The notes: generated by a model from the letters alone, not told the origin. 64,000 nucleotides of DNA from Epilithonimonas xixisoli (GCF_004365655.1 NZ_SOEO01000001.1:124001-188000); one strand, 5' to 3'. Numbered from the stretch's first letter, positions 10,401 to 18,977 are shown. Translations and numbers: made by a program.

Positions 10401-10469
10401 ATAGGTTTTCAGAGTGGAGCGCACCCAGCATTTCGTGAAATTGGTGCTAGTATAAAAGTTGAATTTTAA
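7425..10469 (+). CDS. SusC/RagA-family TonB-linked outer membrane protein (pair 2)
   Basis: A 1014-residue TonB-dependent transporter. It has a signal peptide (MKKLTTSVLAVVLSSSFAVV), a TonB-box-like IEGVVVTALGIKREKRALG at about residues 34-52, and a plug with VSDALAGQVAGLNIQQS, VVVDGTPINN and VLKGAAASALYGSRGMNGVI. The barrel ends in GASIKVEF. Like pair 1 it lacks the N-terminal carboxypeptidase-regulatory-like domain. The TALGIKREKRALGYS segment is characteristic of a widespread RagA-like subgroup. Its partner lipoprotein starts 10 bases downstream. It is only distantly similar to pair 1, so the two pairs probably import different ligands and are not a recent duplication. No catabolic gene lies nearby, so the substrate is unknown. 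Confidence 0.93.
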   Translation: MKKLTTSVLAVVLSSSFAVVSAQTVQDSAKTQDIEGVVVTALGIKREKRALGYSTTEVKGDQVSAVPIANVSDALAGQVAGLNIQQSGTMGGSTNMIIRGTKSLLGNNQALVVVDGTPINNETYNQASIGSGVGAYDYSNGMADINPNDIESVNVLKGAAASALYGSRGMNGVIMITTKKGKRSQKIGVEFNSSTTLGFVDKTTLPKYQNQYGGGYTGDSFYPGSIDINGDGTPDNVVYTYDDASFGSAFDPNMMVYNWDSQYPQLPGYLKPTRFVAGRDPNMIWNTAATYQNAVAFSGGNDKGKFRMGYTNFLQDGALVNSNITKNSIDFSADYNFTEKLNVFGNISYVNTRGRGRVLTGYDSRNPMQTFRQWWNTSVDMDRQREAYNLTGQNTTWNIKDYRTQAIGYADNYFFNRNQNYQTDRRNRYFGNFGVNYKFTDWLSVLGRYTFDTFDELREERVAIGSSSEQGRLAHGGKGEYYFMNHKVAETNYDFIINIDKDFGGDFNLNANLGANLRVNKRYGNSAVTNGGLKIPGLYSITNTAQPLTETNVTDFDINKKVDGIFAQASLGYKNMLFVDGSVRRDRSSALPVGNNSYTYYSGSTSFVFSELFANKDIVNFGKLRFNYAEVGNDTDPYQLYNTYTLNAAFNGSYNASAPQVTANNNLKPERMSELEAGLEMAFFRNRLSFDVSVYKSKTRDLITSTDISSGSGFTSAWLNSGDIENKGIEARLTVVPVKTPNFKWELTANWATNKNTVTRIYGDTEFLPFGSMWNVATGGMLGESTGTIRGTNFVYLNGQKVVGEDGKYLVSESSTDIIGDAVPDWRGGIQNTISYKNFSLSFLIDIKKGGDIYSQDMAFGLATGLYQETAGNNELGNPIRNSIANGGGILLPGVKADGTPNDIRADFSDSNNPYGYYGGSGGEQAAEATHVYDGSFVKLRNVTLSYRLPKETFGNSRIQGMTLSLIGRNLWIIHKNTPYTDPEAGMSAGNAIGFQSGAHPAFREIGASIKVEF

Positions 10470-10479
10470 ATTAGAAAAA

Positions 10480-11904
10480 ATGAAAAAATTAATTATAGCA
10501 ATAGCAGCATTTTCTTTATTCGCTTGTTCGGATGATGATTATGCAAATTTAAATACTGATCCAAAAAATCCATCATTTGTTCCGGGTAATTTTCTTTACA
10601 CCAATGGTGTTAAAAGACTTTTTGATCAAATGGGTAGTACAAGTGTAAACAATAATATATTTAGACTTGTTGCTCAACATTGGACAGAGACTCAATATGT
10701 TACTGAAACAAATTATAATATCCGCAACAGGGCTATTCCCGATACCTATTGGACTAGACTTTATACCGATGTTCTTTATGATTTGAAAAAAGCTAAAGAG
10801 GCTGTTAATCAAGATCCTTCTTTATTGGCTGGTCAAAAGAAAAATCAAGATGCTGCTATTACAATTGTAGAAGTAGTTGCTTGGCAGCAGTTGGTAGATA
10901 CATTTGGGAACGTTCCTTATTCTCAAGCACATCTTGGGACTGAGAATACAGCTCCTGCTTATGACGACGCCTTAACAATTTACAAAGATCTTTTGTTAAA
11001 AGTAAATACAGCTTATAGTAATTTTGATACTGCTTCTAAGGCTTTTGATAATGATTTTATTTATTCAAATAATATTGCTAAATGGAAAAAGCTGGCCGCT
11101 TCTTTACAATTCAGGCTTGCAATGAGATTAGCAGATGCTGATCCTGCATTATCAAAACAACAAGCTGAAAATGCAATTTCTAAAGGGTTGTTTTCTTCTA
11201 ATGCAGATAATTTTACGTTAAGTTATGAAAATAACAATGTTAATGCAAATCCTCTTTATGCTGATCTTGTACTTAGTGGACGTCAAGATTTTTTACCGTC
11301 AGATACATTTGTAGATTATTTAAATGATCTGGAAGATCCTAGAAGAACCGTTTATTTTGATAATAATAAAACGCCCTACATAGGTGGTGTTTATGGAGAC
11401 TTTAACAACTACTCTGCATTTACGCATATTGGAAAGGTATTTTTCACACCAGATTTGAAAGGAGATCTTCTTGATTTTTCTGAGATTTCATTTTTAATGG
11501 CAGATGCAAAGGAAAGAGGATATAATGTTCCTTTGACTGCGGAGCAATATTACAATCAAGGAATTACAGCAAGTATGGAATATTGGGGATTATCTGCTGA
11601 AGATATTACTACTTATTTAGCTAGACCTAATGTAAATTATGCAACAGCTTCTGGTAATTGGAAAGAAAAAATTGGTAAACAATTTTGGATTGCGATGTAT
11701 AATAGAGGAATAGAAGCTTGGACAGCGTGGAGAATGTATGATGCTCCAGGACTTAGACTTCCAGTTGCTACAGGTAACTCTGTTCCTAATAGATTTACAT
11801 ATCCTGTGAGAGAGTCTAGACTTAATGCTTCTAATCTTGAGCAAGCATCTCAAGCTATTGGAGGTGATAACCAGCAAACTAAACTATTTTGGGATAAAAA
11901 CTAA
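10480..11904 (+). CDS. SusD/RagB-family (SusD-like_2 type) lipoprotein (pair 2)
   Basis: The lipoprotein partner of the second SusC. The start at 10480 gives MKKLIIAIAAFSLFA and then the lipidated Cys with SDDD, a textbook lipobox followed by acidic residues of the surface-export type seen in Bacteroidetes. The early LNTDPKNPSFVPG motif is typical of the SusD-like_2 subgroup, which differs from the RagB type of pair 1. The rest is helical, ending with QAIGGDNQQTKLFWDKN. A longer reading from a TTG at 10459 overlaps the SusC end and is rejected. The gene ends at a strong terminator. Confidence 0.9.
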   Translation: MKKLIIAIAAFSLFACSDDDYANLNTDPKNPSFVPGNFLYTNGVKRLFDQMGSTSVNNNIFRLVAQHWTETQYVTETNYNIRNRAIPDTYWTRLYTDVLYDLKKAKEAVNQDPSLLAGQKKNQDAAITIVEVVAWQQLVDTFGNVPYSQAHLGTENTAPAYDDALTIYKDLLLKVNTAYSNFDTASKAFDNDFIYSNNIAKWKKLAASLQFRLAMRLADADPALSKQQAENAISKGLFSSNADNFTLSYENNNVNANPLYADLVLSGRQDFLPSDTFVDYLNDLEDPRRTVYFDNNKTPYIGGVYGDFNNYSAFTHIGKVFFTPDLKGDLLDFSEISFLMADAKERGYNVPLTAEQYYNQGITASMEYWGLSAEDITTYLARPNVNYATASGNWKEKIGKQFWIAMYNRGIEAWTAWRMYDAPGLRLPVATGNSVPNRFTYPVRESRLNASNLEQASQAIGGDNQQTKLFWDKN

Positions 11905-11927
11905 ACTTAGTTTTCATTCTAAATATC

Positions 11928-11953
11928 AAAACCCGCATCTTGCGGGTTTTTTT
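11928..11953 (+). terminator. Rho-independent terminator of SusCD pair 2
   Basis: Ten-base stem AAAACCCGCA / TGCGGGTTTT with loop TCT and a run of T directly after, 23 bases beyond the SusD stop. Confidence 0.9.
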
Positions 11954-11979
11954 ATGTCTGAAATTTTCATCAAAAAACA

Positions 11980-11999
11980 CCTGAGAAAATCTTCTCAGG
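11980..11999 (-). terminator. Terminator of ffh
   Basis: Stem CCTGAGAA / TTCTCAGG with a four-base loop. On the minus strand it is followed by TGTTTTTTG, so it works for ffh, whose stop codon is about 85 bases upstream on that strand. With the hairpin at 11928 it separates two converging operons. Confidence 0.8.
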
Positions 12000-12084
12000 G
12001 GTTTGTATTATTATAATTAAGTACTTGAAAAATAAGTAAAAGTTTTTAAGCCAATCGCCAAAAGCTAATTGCTATGAGTGATTT

Positions 12085-13449
12085 TTACTTACCGAATAAT
12101 CCACCACCCATTCCTGGCATATTCGGCATTTTGCTCATCATTTGCATCATTTGTTTACCTTGAGGGCCTTGCATCATTTTCATCATTTTCCCCATTTGGT
12201 CAAATTGTTTCATTAATGCATTTACGTCTTCTAATTTTCTTCCAGCACCTTTCGCAATTCTTTGTTTTCTTGAAACATTGATGATAGAAGGTCTTCTTCT
12301 CTCATCTGGCGTCATAGAATGGATGATAGCTTCAATGTGTTTGAAAGCATCGTCATTGATGTCCACATCTTTGATCGCTTTCCCAACACCTGGGATCATT
12401 CCCATTAGGTCCTTCATATTACCCATCTTTTTGATCTGATTGATCTGCTTCAAGAAATCATCAAAACCAAATTCATTCTTAGCAATTTTCTTATGAAGTT
12501 TCTTCGCTTCCTCTTCATCAAATTGTTCCTGAGCTCTTTCCACCAAAGACACAACATCTCCCATTCCAAGGATTCTGTCCGCCATCCTTTCCGGATAGAA
12601 AAGATCTAGGGCTTCCATTTTTTCTCCAGTTGAGATAAATTTGATTGGCTTCTCTACAACAGAACGAATCGTCAAAGCGGCTCCACCTCGCGTATCACCA
12701 TCTAACTTAGTAAGAACAACACCGTCAAAGTTTAGCGTATCATTAAACGCTTTCGCCGTATTCACCGCATCCTGACCCGTCATAGAATCTACAACGAACA
12801 AAGTCTCATTCGGTTGGATTGTGCTATGAACTGACTTGATCTCGATCATCATCTGCTCATCAATCGCCAAACGTCCAGCCGTATCCACTATCACTGTATC
12901 AAAACCATTCGATTTTGCGTAGTTGATTGCGTTGGATGCGATAGAAGTTGGATTTTTATTTTCAAGTTCCGTATAAACTTCAACATTGATTTGTCCACCA
13001 AGAACTTTCAGCTGATCGATTGCCGCAGGTCTGTAAACATCACAAGCCACCAAAAGTGGTTTCTTGCTTCGTTTTTGTTTCAGGTAATTTGCCAATTTTC
13101 CGGAGAAAGTCGTTTTACCAGAACCTTGAAGTCCAGCAATCAAAATAACACTTGGTTTCCCAGAAAGGTTGATTCCTTCTTGGCTTCCACCCATCAATTC
13201 CACCAATTCGTCGTGAACGATTTTCGTCATCAATTGTCCTGGCGTAAGAGAAGTGAGAACATTTTGTCCCAGCGCTTTATCTTGCACGCGTTTCGTTAGG
13301 TCCTTTGCAACTTTGTAGTTCACATCGGCATCTACGAGTGCACGTCGGATTTCTTTTACAGTTTCTGCAACGTTGATCTCAGAGATCTTTCCGCGACCGG
13401 AAATATTATGAAGCGCCTTATCTAGCTTATCTTGTAAACTGTTGAACAT
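12085..13449 (-). CDS. ffh: Signal recognition particle GTPase
   Basis: Ffh/SRP54 binds signal sequences of nascent membrane proteins with 4.5S RNA and targets ribosomes to FtsY. The start at 13449 gives MFNSLQDKLDKALHNI, the usual N domain; the longer frame to 13497 adds nothing conserved. The G domain shows G1 (LQGSGKTTF), G2-like DVYRPAAIDQL, G3 (VDTAGRL) and G4 (TKLDGD). The C-terminal M domain is methionine-rich (QMGKMMKMMQGPQGKQMMQM) and ends in GGGLFGK. At 454 residues the length is normal. It is monocistronic, with a clear -7 element upstream and a terminator downstream. Confidence 0.97.
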   Translation of the reverse strand: MFNSLQDKLDKALHNISGRGKISEINVAETVKEIRRALVDADVNYKVAKDLTKRVQDKALGQNVLTSLTPGQLMTKIVHDELVELMGGSQEGINLSGKPSVILIAGLQGSGKTTFSGKLANYLKQKRSKKPLLVACDVYRPAAIDQLKVLGGQINVEVYTELENKNPTSIASNAINYAKSNGFDTVIVDTAGRLAIDEQMMIEIKSVHSTIQPNETLFVVDSMTGQDAVNTAKAFNDTLNFDGVVLTKLDGDTRGGAALTIRSVVEKPIKFISTGEKMEALDLFYPERMADRILGMGDVVSLVERAQEQFDEEEAKKLHKKIAKNEFGFDDFLKQINQIKKMGNMKDLMGMIPGVGKAIKDVDINDDAFKHIEAIIHSMTPDERRRPSIINVSRKQRIAKGAGRKLEDVNALMKQFDQMGKMMKMMQGPQGKQMMQMMSKMPNMPGMGGGLFGK

Positions 13450-13474
13450 AACTTTGTGTAATATATTAAGGTTG

Positions 13475-13482
13475 CAAAAATA
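13475..13482 (-). promoter_or_regulatory. -7 element of the ffh promoter
   Basis: On the minus strand TATTTTTG, a perfect match to TAnnTTTG, followed by CAACC, 25 bases before the ffh ATG. No convincing -33 TTG is present at normal spacing. Confidence 0.5.
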
Positions 13483-13499
13483 AGAAAATTTAAGCAAAG

Positions 13500-14138
13500 G
13501 GAACAGAGTCAGTCATCACTTATCAATCAACATTTATCATTTATTTTATTTGACTCCGTCGAACCTGAAGGTTTGGGCAGCTATTTCCGTCTTCCGCTCC
13601 CAATCTTTTTTGCAGACGATTTCCTTTTCAATAGAACCCGAGTTCACGCAAAAAAGGATTTCCGCTCAAGCCGGGCTGCAGATTCAATATAAAACGAACT
13701 TTGTCTAAATGTATAATGTTTGTTTTTTAAACTCGGTTCGATTTAGGAATTTTAAATTAAAAAGAAAGCCTTGTAAAGGCGACCTGTTAATAGAAATAAA
13801 TTGACCAATGATAATCTAAGCTCCAGAGGAGCGACCTATAAAGACATTCATTTTTAATTTAAATATAAAAATAGTATTTCTTCAGATTGCTTTAATTATT
13901 TTAAGATCAGTATTACACAGATGTATTCATTGAAATATATTTTGATTTCCCAAATGCTTTTAACAGGTCGCTCCTACGGAGCTTTGCGTGTCGTGATCAT
14001 TGGTTTCTATTAACGGTTCACCGCTCTGCGGTTTTAAATTTACGATAATATTCTTAACAAGATTTAGATCAACTAATCTTCTTTTCAAAACATCGAATCA
14101 TAATCTTCCATCTTCCAACCTCAGACTTCAAACTTAAA
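13500..14138. repeat. Intergenic repeat cluster upstream of the ATP synthase operon
   Basis: A gene-free stretch made of dispersed repeats. A copy of the GGGCAGCTATT...CGGGCTGCA element lies at 13575-13680. Two copies of a small hairpin follow: AAGCTCCAGAGGAGCGACCT at 13818-13837 and, inverted, ACAGGTCGCTCCTACGGAGC at 13964-13983. Each hairpin neighbours TTAATAGAAA/TTTCTATTAA words, and GACCAATGAT near 13803 is mirrored by ATCATTGGT near 13996. The 13.8-14.0 kb block is therefore an imperfect long inverted repeat. Open reading frames here are spurious. Confidence 0.75.
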
Positions 14139-14143
14139 ATGTT

Positions 14144-14151
14144 TACTTTTG
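14144..14151 (+). promoter_or_regulatory. -7 element upstream of the ATP synthase operon
   Basis: TACTTTTG followed by CAAAA, 13 bases before the ATG of the AtpZ/AtpI-like gene. It matches TAnnTTTG. No -33 TTG is visible at standard spacing. Confidence 0.45.
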
Positions 14152-14164
14152 CAAAAATCAAATT

Positions 14165-14416
14165 TTGGAAGACAAACAAAACAATCCTTCGAATGCATTG
14201 CGGAAATATGGGAAATATTCTTCCGTGGTTTTCCAGATGTTGTTCATCATTGGGATTTCATTTTGGGGTGGACATCAGTTGGACCTGTATTTCGAAACCG
14301 GCTCCAATGTTTTGGTTTTGGTCATTGGACTCAGCGGACTTTGTCTTTCATTATACACAACATTGAAGAGACTCGAAATTTTAAATAAAGAAGAAGAAAA
14401 TGAAAAACAAAAGTAA
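14165..14416 (+). CDS. AtpZ/AtpI-like ATP synthase accessory membrane protein
   Basis: An 83-residue protein with two predicted membrane helices: one around VVFQMLFIIGISFWGG, with the GG-H-LD turn (GGHQLDLYFE) typical of the AtpZ/AtpI family, and one around VLVLVIGLSGLCLSLY. Members sit at the head of F-type ATP synthase operons and are thought to help c-ring assembly or magnesium supply. The start at 14165 keeps the usual charged N-terminus (MEDKQNNPSNALRKYGKYSS). Two other frames over the same bases are shadows. Its end overlaps the next gene by 17 bases, which argues for translational coupling. Confidence 0.8.
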   Translation: MEDKQNNPSNALRKYGKYSSVVFQMLFIIGISFWGGHQLDLYFETGSNVLVLVIGLSGLCLSLYTTLKRLEILNKEEENEKQK

Positions 14417-14771
14417 CATCGTCATCAGTGTCATATTTTTCTTAACATTCATTATTCATTTCGCGATTTGGAAGTTCGTTTTCCATTTGGAAGAAGTCAC
14501 AATCATCAAGTTTTATCTCTTCCTGAGCGTTATTTTTATGATGATGATTACGTTGCTTTTGATTATCAATAGGACAGTTCCTCAGTTTCTGGGAATGTCT
14601 GTCTTGGGACTTATTTTGGTTAAATTCGGCTTGATGTATTTGATTAAAAATAAGCTTCATTTTGATGAGATTCCCAATTTCAAATTCCATTTTATCATTC
14701 CATATTTTGTTCTAACTGCGTTGCTAACGTACTATGCGATACAGTTAATTAATTATGACAAAAAACAGTAA
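14400..14771 (+). CDS. Four-helix membrane protein of the ATP synthase operon
   Basis: A 123-residue protein with four predicted membrane helices (about residues 9-27, 36-57, 64-82 and 95-115) and few charged residues. I assign no precise family; a similar 4-TM protein is found at this place in other flavobacterial atp operons. By position, after AtpZ/AtpI and before subunit a, it may replace the classical AtpI in c-ring assembly, but that is inference. It overlaps the preceding gene and is followed after 60 bases by atpB. Confidence 0.7.
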   Translation: MKNKSNIVISVIFFLTFIIHFAIWKFVFHLEEVTIIKFYLFLSVIFMMMITLLLIINRTVPQFLGMSVLGLILVKFGLMYLIKNKLHFDEIPNFKFHFIIPYFVLTALLTYYAIQLINYDKKQ

Positions 14772-14800
14772 AATTATTCTTCCAAAGCAAAAAAATAGTC

Positions 14801-14808
14801 TATTTTTG
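14801..14808 (+). promoter_or_regulatory. -7 element upstream of atpB
   Basis: TATTTTTG followed by CAAAA, 24 bases before the atpB ATG. It matches TAnnTTTG and suggests an internal promoter for the structural subunits, in addition to read-through from the accessory genes. Confidence 0.45.
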
Positions 14809-14831
14809 CAAAACGAAAAAAAAATCTATCG

Positions 14832-15947
14832 ATGCTAAAGAAAACAGCAATTTTATTTTACAGTTTATTCACGTTTGCAACGGCTTTCGCTCAACACGAA
14901 ACTGTTGAAAACCAACACGGTAAGCCTGTGACTGAAACGCCTGCACTTTCTGAAAAAGATGAGAGAGCGAAAGTAGTGAAGGAATTTGTAGATCATCATA
15001 TTCTGGATGCTCACGACGTTGCATTGATGGTGAAAGATGGTCATCACATCGGTTTTCCATTACCAATTATTATCTACGATGAAGGTTTTCATACTTTTAT
15101 GAGTAATACGAAAGGCGTAGATGGACACGAGTTCATCCACGGTTCTCCAGTAGAAAGTAACGGTAAATTCTACACACTTCACCACGAAAAAATCTACAGA
15201 ACAGACTCAAAAGGAACTTTGACTTTAGATGAAGCTCATCACCCAACGGAGAAAAGAGTTTTGGATTTATCTATCACAAAAAGTGTTTTGACAATTATCA
15301 TCGTTGCAATTGTAATGTTGCTTCTTTTCGGAGGAATGGCGAGATCTTACAAGAAATCTTTGGTGCCATCTGGTGCTGCGAAATTCCTTGAGCCATTGAT
15401 CATTTTCATTAGAGACGATATTGCTATTCCAAACATCGGACATAAGTACAAGAGATTTATGGGTTATTTGTTAACTGTATTTTTCTTCATCTTATTCTTG
15501 AACGTTTTAGGTTTGATGCCTTTCGGAATCAACGTAACTGGTAACATTGCGATTACATTCTTCTTGGCAATCTTAACTTATTTGATCACAACATTCTCAG
15601 GGTCGAAAGATTACTGGAAACATATCTTCTGGATGCCGGGCGTTCCTGTACCAATGAAGTTTATTATGATGCCAATCGAATTGTTGGGAACTTTGACAAA
15701 ACCATTTGCATTGATGATTCGTCTTTTTGCGAATATGACAGCAGGTCACATCGTTGTAATGACGTTAATCGGTTCGATTTATATTTTCGAGAACTGGATT
15801 GCAGGTGTTGCATTTCCGTTCCTGACATTGGTTATTTATTTATTAGAAGTCTTAGTAGCATTTTTGCAGGCTTATATTTTCACAATGCTTTCCGCTTTGT
15901 TTATCGGAATGGCAGTGGAGGAGCACGATCACGATCACGCTCATTAA
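14832..15947 (+). CDS. atpB: F-type ATP synthase subunit a
   Basis: Membrane subunit a forms the proton half-channels against the c-ring. The 371-residue protein is longer than the E. coli one. It starts with a cleavable-looking signal (MLKKTAILFYSLFTFATAFA) and a periplasmic His/Glu-rich domain of about 120 residues, a Bacteroidetes feature, before the conserved helices. The essential arginine lies in PFALMIRLFANMTAGH, and the last helix carries LEVLVAFLQAYIFTML. The C-terminus is His/Asp-rich (EEHDHDHAH). It heads the atpBEFHAG block. Confidence 0.95.
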   Translation: MLKKTAILFYSLFTFATAFAQHETVENQHGKPVTETPALSEKDERAKVVKEFVDHHILDAHDVALMVKDGHHIGFPLPIIIYDEGFHTFMSNTKGVDGHEFIHGSPVESNGKFYTLHHEKIYRTDSKGTLTLDEAHHPTEKRVLDLSITKSVLTIIIVAIVMLLLFGGMARSYKKSLVPSGAAKFLEPLIIFIRDDIAIPNIGHKYKRFMGYLLTVFFFILFLNVLGLMPFGINVTGNIAITFFLAILTYLITTFSGSKDYWKHIFWMPGVPVPMKFIMMPIELLGTLTKPFALMIRLFANMTAGHIVVMTLIGSIYIFENWIAGVAFPFLTLVIYLLEVLVAFLQAYIFTMLSALFIGMAVEEHDHDHAH

Positions 15948-15985
15948 TTAAATTAGAATAAAACAATTTTTAAATTATATACATT

Positions 15986-16177
15986 ATGGAAATTCCTAGA
16001 ATTATTGGTGCAGGTCTTATTGTACTAGGTGTAGGTATCGGTCTTGGAAAAATTGGTGCTGCTGCTCTTGAAGCGATCGCTAGACAACCAGAGCAATCTG
16101 GAAAGATCCAAACTGCTATGCTTATTGCTGCTGCACTTGTAGAAGGTGTTGCTTTCGCTGCGTTGTTCGCATCATAA
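15986..16177 (+). CDS. atpE: F-type ATP synthase subunit c
   Basis: The rotor-ring subunit, 63 residues as two helices with a polar loop (ARQPEQSGK). The ion-binding glutamate is in helix 2 (LIAAALVEGVAFAAL). It is followed by Gly, and helix 1 (GVGIGLGKIGAAALEAIA) lacks the Gln of sodium-type rings, so a proton-type ring is inferred. It is shorter than the roughly 79-residue E. coli protein but complete. Confidence 0.95.
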   Translation: MEIPRIIGAGLIVLGVGIGLGKIGAAALEAIARQPEQSGKIQTAMLIAAALVEGVAFAALFAS

Positions 16178-16263
16178 GCCAAAAAACAAACATTGTTACA
16201 GCGGTTGGCTGTAGCAATGTTTTATATTTAAAAATTTTCAAAAAAAATTAATCTAACGATATA

Positions 16264-16761
16264 ATGGAATTACTTCATCAGTTTTCATCAGGATTGTTTA
16301 TCATCCAGTCCATCATTTTTTTAGCTTTGCTTTTCTTACTAGGAAAGTTTGCCTGGAAACCAATTCTTAAATCAATAGACGAGAGAGAAACATCTATCAT
16401 CGATGCTCTTAATCAAGCTAAATTGGCTAAACAAGAAATGGCCCAGTTGAAAGAGGATAACGAAAGAATCCTTCGTGAAGCCAGAGCTGAGAGAGATGGT
16501 ATCTTGAAAGAAGCTAGAGATATGAAAGATAAAATCGTAAATCAAGCTAAAGACAGCGCTAAAGTTGAAGGCGAAAAAATGATCGAAGCAGCTAGACAAT
16601 CTATCCAAACTGAGAAAAATGCTGCTATGGCAGACATCAAAACTCAGATCGGAACTTTGTCTGTAAGCATCGCTGAAAATATCCTTAAAGAGAAATTGGA
16701 CAACGATGGCGCGCAAAACGCTTTGGTAGAAAATATTCTTAACAAATCTAACCTTAACTAA
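16264..16761 (+). CDS. atpF: F-type ATP synthase subunit b
   Basis: The peripheral stalk subunit. An N-terminal membrane helix (about residues 10-28, FIIQSIIFLALLFLLGKFAW) is followed by a long charged coiled coil rich in Lys, Glu and Ala (AKLAKQEMAQLKEDNERILR onward) to residue 165. Length and layout are normal. It is in the operon between atpE and atpH, and only 5 bases separate it from atpH. Confidence 0.95.
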   Translation: MELLHQFSSGLFIIQSIIFLALLFLLGKFAWKPILKSIDERETSIIDALNQAKLAKQEMAQLKEDNERILREARAERDGILKEARDMKDKIVNQAKDSAKVEGEKMIEAARQSIQTEKNAAMADIKTQIGTLSVSIAENILKEKLDNDGAQNALVENILNKSNLN

Positions 16762-16766
16762 TCAGG

Positions 16767-17303
16767 ATGTTAACATCTAAAGTAGCTAAAAGATACGCTC
16801 AAGGTCTATTGGATTTCACGCAGGAGTCTGGTAACACAGATGCTGTTTTCGGTGAGATGAAGGATATTGTGAAAATAATGTCTTCTTCCAAAGAACTGAA
16901 TCAGTTTGTGAATACACCAATCATTGATGCAAAAAAGAAAGAAGCGATCGCTTTGGAGATCTTCAAAGATTTCTCTCAGGTTTCTAAGAACATCATCCGT
17001 TTGGTCATCAAACAAGGCAGAGAATCTCAGCTTAGAAATATCGCTCAGGAATTCATCAATAAAGTAGAAGATATCAATGGAACTCAACGTATCTCTTTGG
17101 TAACAGCTTCTCCTTTATCACAAGAAAATATTCAAAAGATTATTACGGATTCCAAAATGGTAAATGTTTCTAACTATGATTTAGAAACTATTGTAAAACC
17201 AGAGATCTTGGGAGGTTATATCCTGAGAGTGGGAGATCAGCAGATCGATGCATCAGTAAGAACAAAACTTGGCAATATCAAAAAAGAATTTCAACTTAAT
17301 TAA
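16767..17303 (+). CDS. atpH: F-type ATP synthase subunit delta
   Basis: The stalk cap that links subunit b to the alpha3beta3 head. It has 178 residues, the N-terminal helical bundle starting [20 protein letters not shown], and the family C-terminal motif [20 protein letters not shown]. Its position between atpF and atpA and its length fit. Confidence 0.95.
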   Translation: MLTSKVAKRYAQGLLDFTQESGNTDAVFGEMKDIVKIMSSSKELNQFVNTPIIDAKKKEAIALEIFKDFSQVSKNIIRLVIKQGRESQLRNIAQEFINKVEDINGTQRISLVTASPLSQENIQKIITDSKMVNVSNYDLETIVKPEILGGYILRVGDQQIDASVRTKLGNIKKEFQLN

Positions 17304-17320
17304 GAAAAAACAACCATATA

Positions 17321-18898
17321 ATGGCAGAAATAAATCCGGCAGAAGTATCAGCGATACTGAAGCAGCAATTAGCAAATTTCGATACTCAATCTAACGTAGA
17401 AGAAGTTGGTACTGTTCTTACGATAGGGGATGGTATTGCTCGTGTTTACGGTTTAGAAAACGTACAGTACGGAGAATTGGTAAGATTCCAGGCTGGAGTT
17501 GAAGGTATCGTTCTTAACCTTGAAGAAGATAATGTTGGGGTTGCACTTCTTGGTGAATCCAAATTGGTAAAAGAAGGTGATACTGTAAAAAGAACAAACA
17601 GAATCTCTTCTATCAAAGTTGGGGAAGGAATGCTTGGTAGAGTTGTAGATACTCTTGGTAATCCTATCGACGGTAAAGGACCTATCCAAGGAGAACTTTA
17701 CGAAATGCCATTGGAAAGAAAAGCGCCGGGAGTTATCTTCCGTCAGCCGGTAACAGAACCACTTCAAACTGGTATCGTTGCTATCGACTCTATGATTCCT
17801 GTAGGAAGAGGACAAAGAGAGTTGATCATTGGTGATAGACAAACTGGTAAAACAGTTGTGGCTATCGATACCATTATCAATCAGAAAGAATTCTATGATG
17901 CTGGGCAACCAGTATATTGTATATATGTTGCAATTGGGCAAAAAGCTTCAACTGTAGCGCAGATCGTTAAAACATTAGAGGACAAAGGTGCTTTGGCTTA
18001 TACAGTAATTGTTGCAGCTAATGCTTCTGACCCAGTTCCAATGCAGGTTTATTCTGCAATGGCTGGTGCATCTATCGGTGAGTATTTCAGAGATACTGGT
18101 CGTGCAGCATTGATTGTTTATGATGATCTTTCAAAACAAGCGGTTGCTTACCGTGAGCTTTCTCTACTATTGAGAAGACCACCGGGACGTGAGGCTTATC
18201 CAGGAGACGTTTTCTACCTTCACTCAAGATTGTTGGAAAGAGCGGCTAAAATCATCAAAGATGATACGATTGCAGCTCAGATGAATGACTTGCCAGAATC
18301 TCTAAGGCCATTGGTAAAAGGTGGCGGATCTTTGACAGCGCTTCCAATTATCGAAACTCAAGCTGGTGACGTTTCTGCATATATCCCGACAAACGTAATT
18401 TCGATTACAGACGGTCAGATCTTCTTGGAGACAGACCTTTTCAACTCAGGAGTTCGTCCGGCGATCAACGTTGGGATCTCTGTATCCAGAGTTGGTGGTA
18501 ATGCACAGATCAAATCAATGAAAAAAGTTTCTGGTACTCTTAAATTAGACCAGGCTCAATATAAAGAATTGGAAGCGTTTGCTAAATTCGGTTCTGACTT
18601 GGATGCTGCTACTATGGCGGTAATCTCAAAAGGAGAAAGAAACGTGGAACTTTTGAAGCAACCAGTGAACTCTCCACTTCCGGTAGAAAATCAAGTTGCG
18701 ATGATCTACGCAGGAACTGAGAATCTATTGAGAAACATCCCTATCAAAAAGGTAAAAGAATTCCAGGTAGAATATGTGGATTTCTTGAAAAACAAACATC
18801 CAGAAGTAATGGCAGCTCTTAAGTCCGGGAAAATTGATGATCAATTGACTGGCGTTTTGAAGCAAGTAGCGACAGAACTTTCTGCGAAATACAACTAA
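17321..18898 (+). CDS. atpA: F-type ATP synthase subunit alpha
   Basis: The 525-residue regulatory nucleotide-binding subunit of the F1 head. Walker A is [10 protein letters not shown], the second conserved block is [20 protein letters not shown], and [15 protein letters not shown] contains the arginine finger region. The N-terminus ([20 protein letters not shown]) is normal. The beta and epsilon genes (atpD, atpC) are not in this operon; in Bacteroidetes they are commonly encoded elsewhere. Confidence 0.97.
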   Translation: MAEINPAEVSAILKQQLANFDTQSNVEEVGTVLTIGDGIARVYGLENVQYGELVRFQAGVEGIVLNLEEDNVGVALLGESKLVKEGDTVKRTNRISSIKVGEGMLGRVVDTLGNPIDGKGPIQGELYEMPLERKAPGVIFRQPVTEPLQTGIVAIDSMIPVGRGQRELIIGDRQTGKTVVAIDTIINQKEFYDAGQPVYCIYVAIGQKASTVAQIVKTLEDKGALAYTVIVAANASDPVPMQVYSAMAGASIGEYFRDTGRAALIVYDDLSKQAVAYRELSLLLRRPPGREAYPGDVFYLHSRLLERAAKIIKDDTIAAQMNDLPESLRPLVKGGGSLTALPIIETQAGDVSAYIPTNVISITDGQIFLETDLFNSGVRPAINVGISVSRVGGNAQIKSMKKVSGTLKLDQAQYKELEAFAKFGSDLDAATMAVISKGERNVELLKQPVNSPLPVENQVAMIYAGTENLLRNIPIKKVKEFQVEYVDFLKNKHPEVMAALKSGKIDDQLTGVLKQVATELSAKYN

Positions 18899-18909
18899 AA
18901 AAGTTCAAT

Positions 18910-18948
18910 GTTCAAGGATTCAAAATTAAAAGTTTTGAAACCTTGAAC
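18910..18948 (+). repeat. Inverted repeat between atpA and atpG
   Basis: Sixteen-base arms (GTTCAAGGATTCAAAA at 18910-18925; TTTTGAAACCTTGAAC at 18933-18948) with one mismatch and a seven-base loop. It occupies most of the 79-base gap between two genes that must be co-expressed. There is no good T run, so it is more likely an RNA-processing or stability hairpin, or a dispersed repeat, than a full terminator. Confidence 0.6.
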
Positions 18949-18977
18949 TTTTCAAACAATAATCTTTGAGCTAAAGA

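Noticed and set aside
14139-14388. Two alternative frames over the AtpZ/AtpI-like gene
   Set aside because: Only the frame from 14165 gives two membrane helices and the GGHQLD family turn.
16372-16716. Antisense frame of 114 codons under atpF
   Set aside because: Produced by the biased codon use of the coiled-coil gene; no independent signal.
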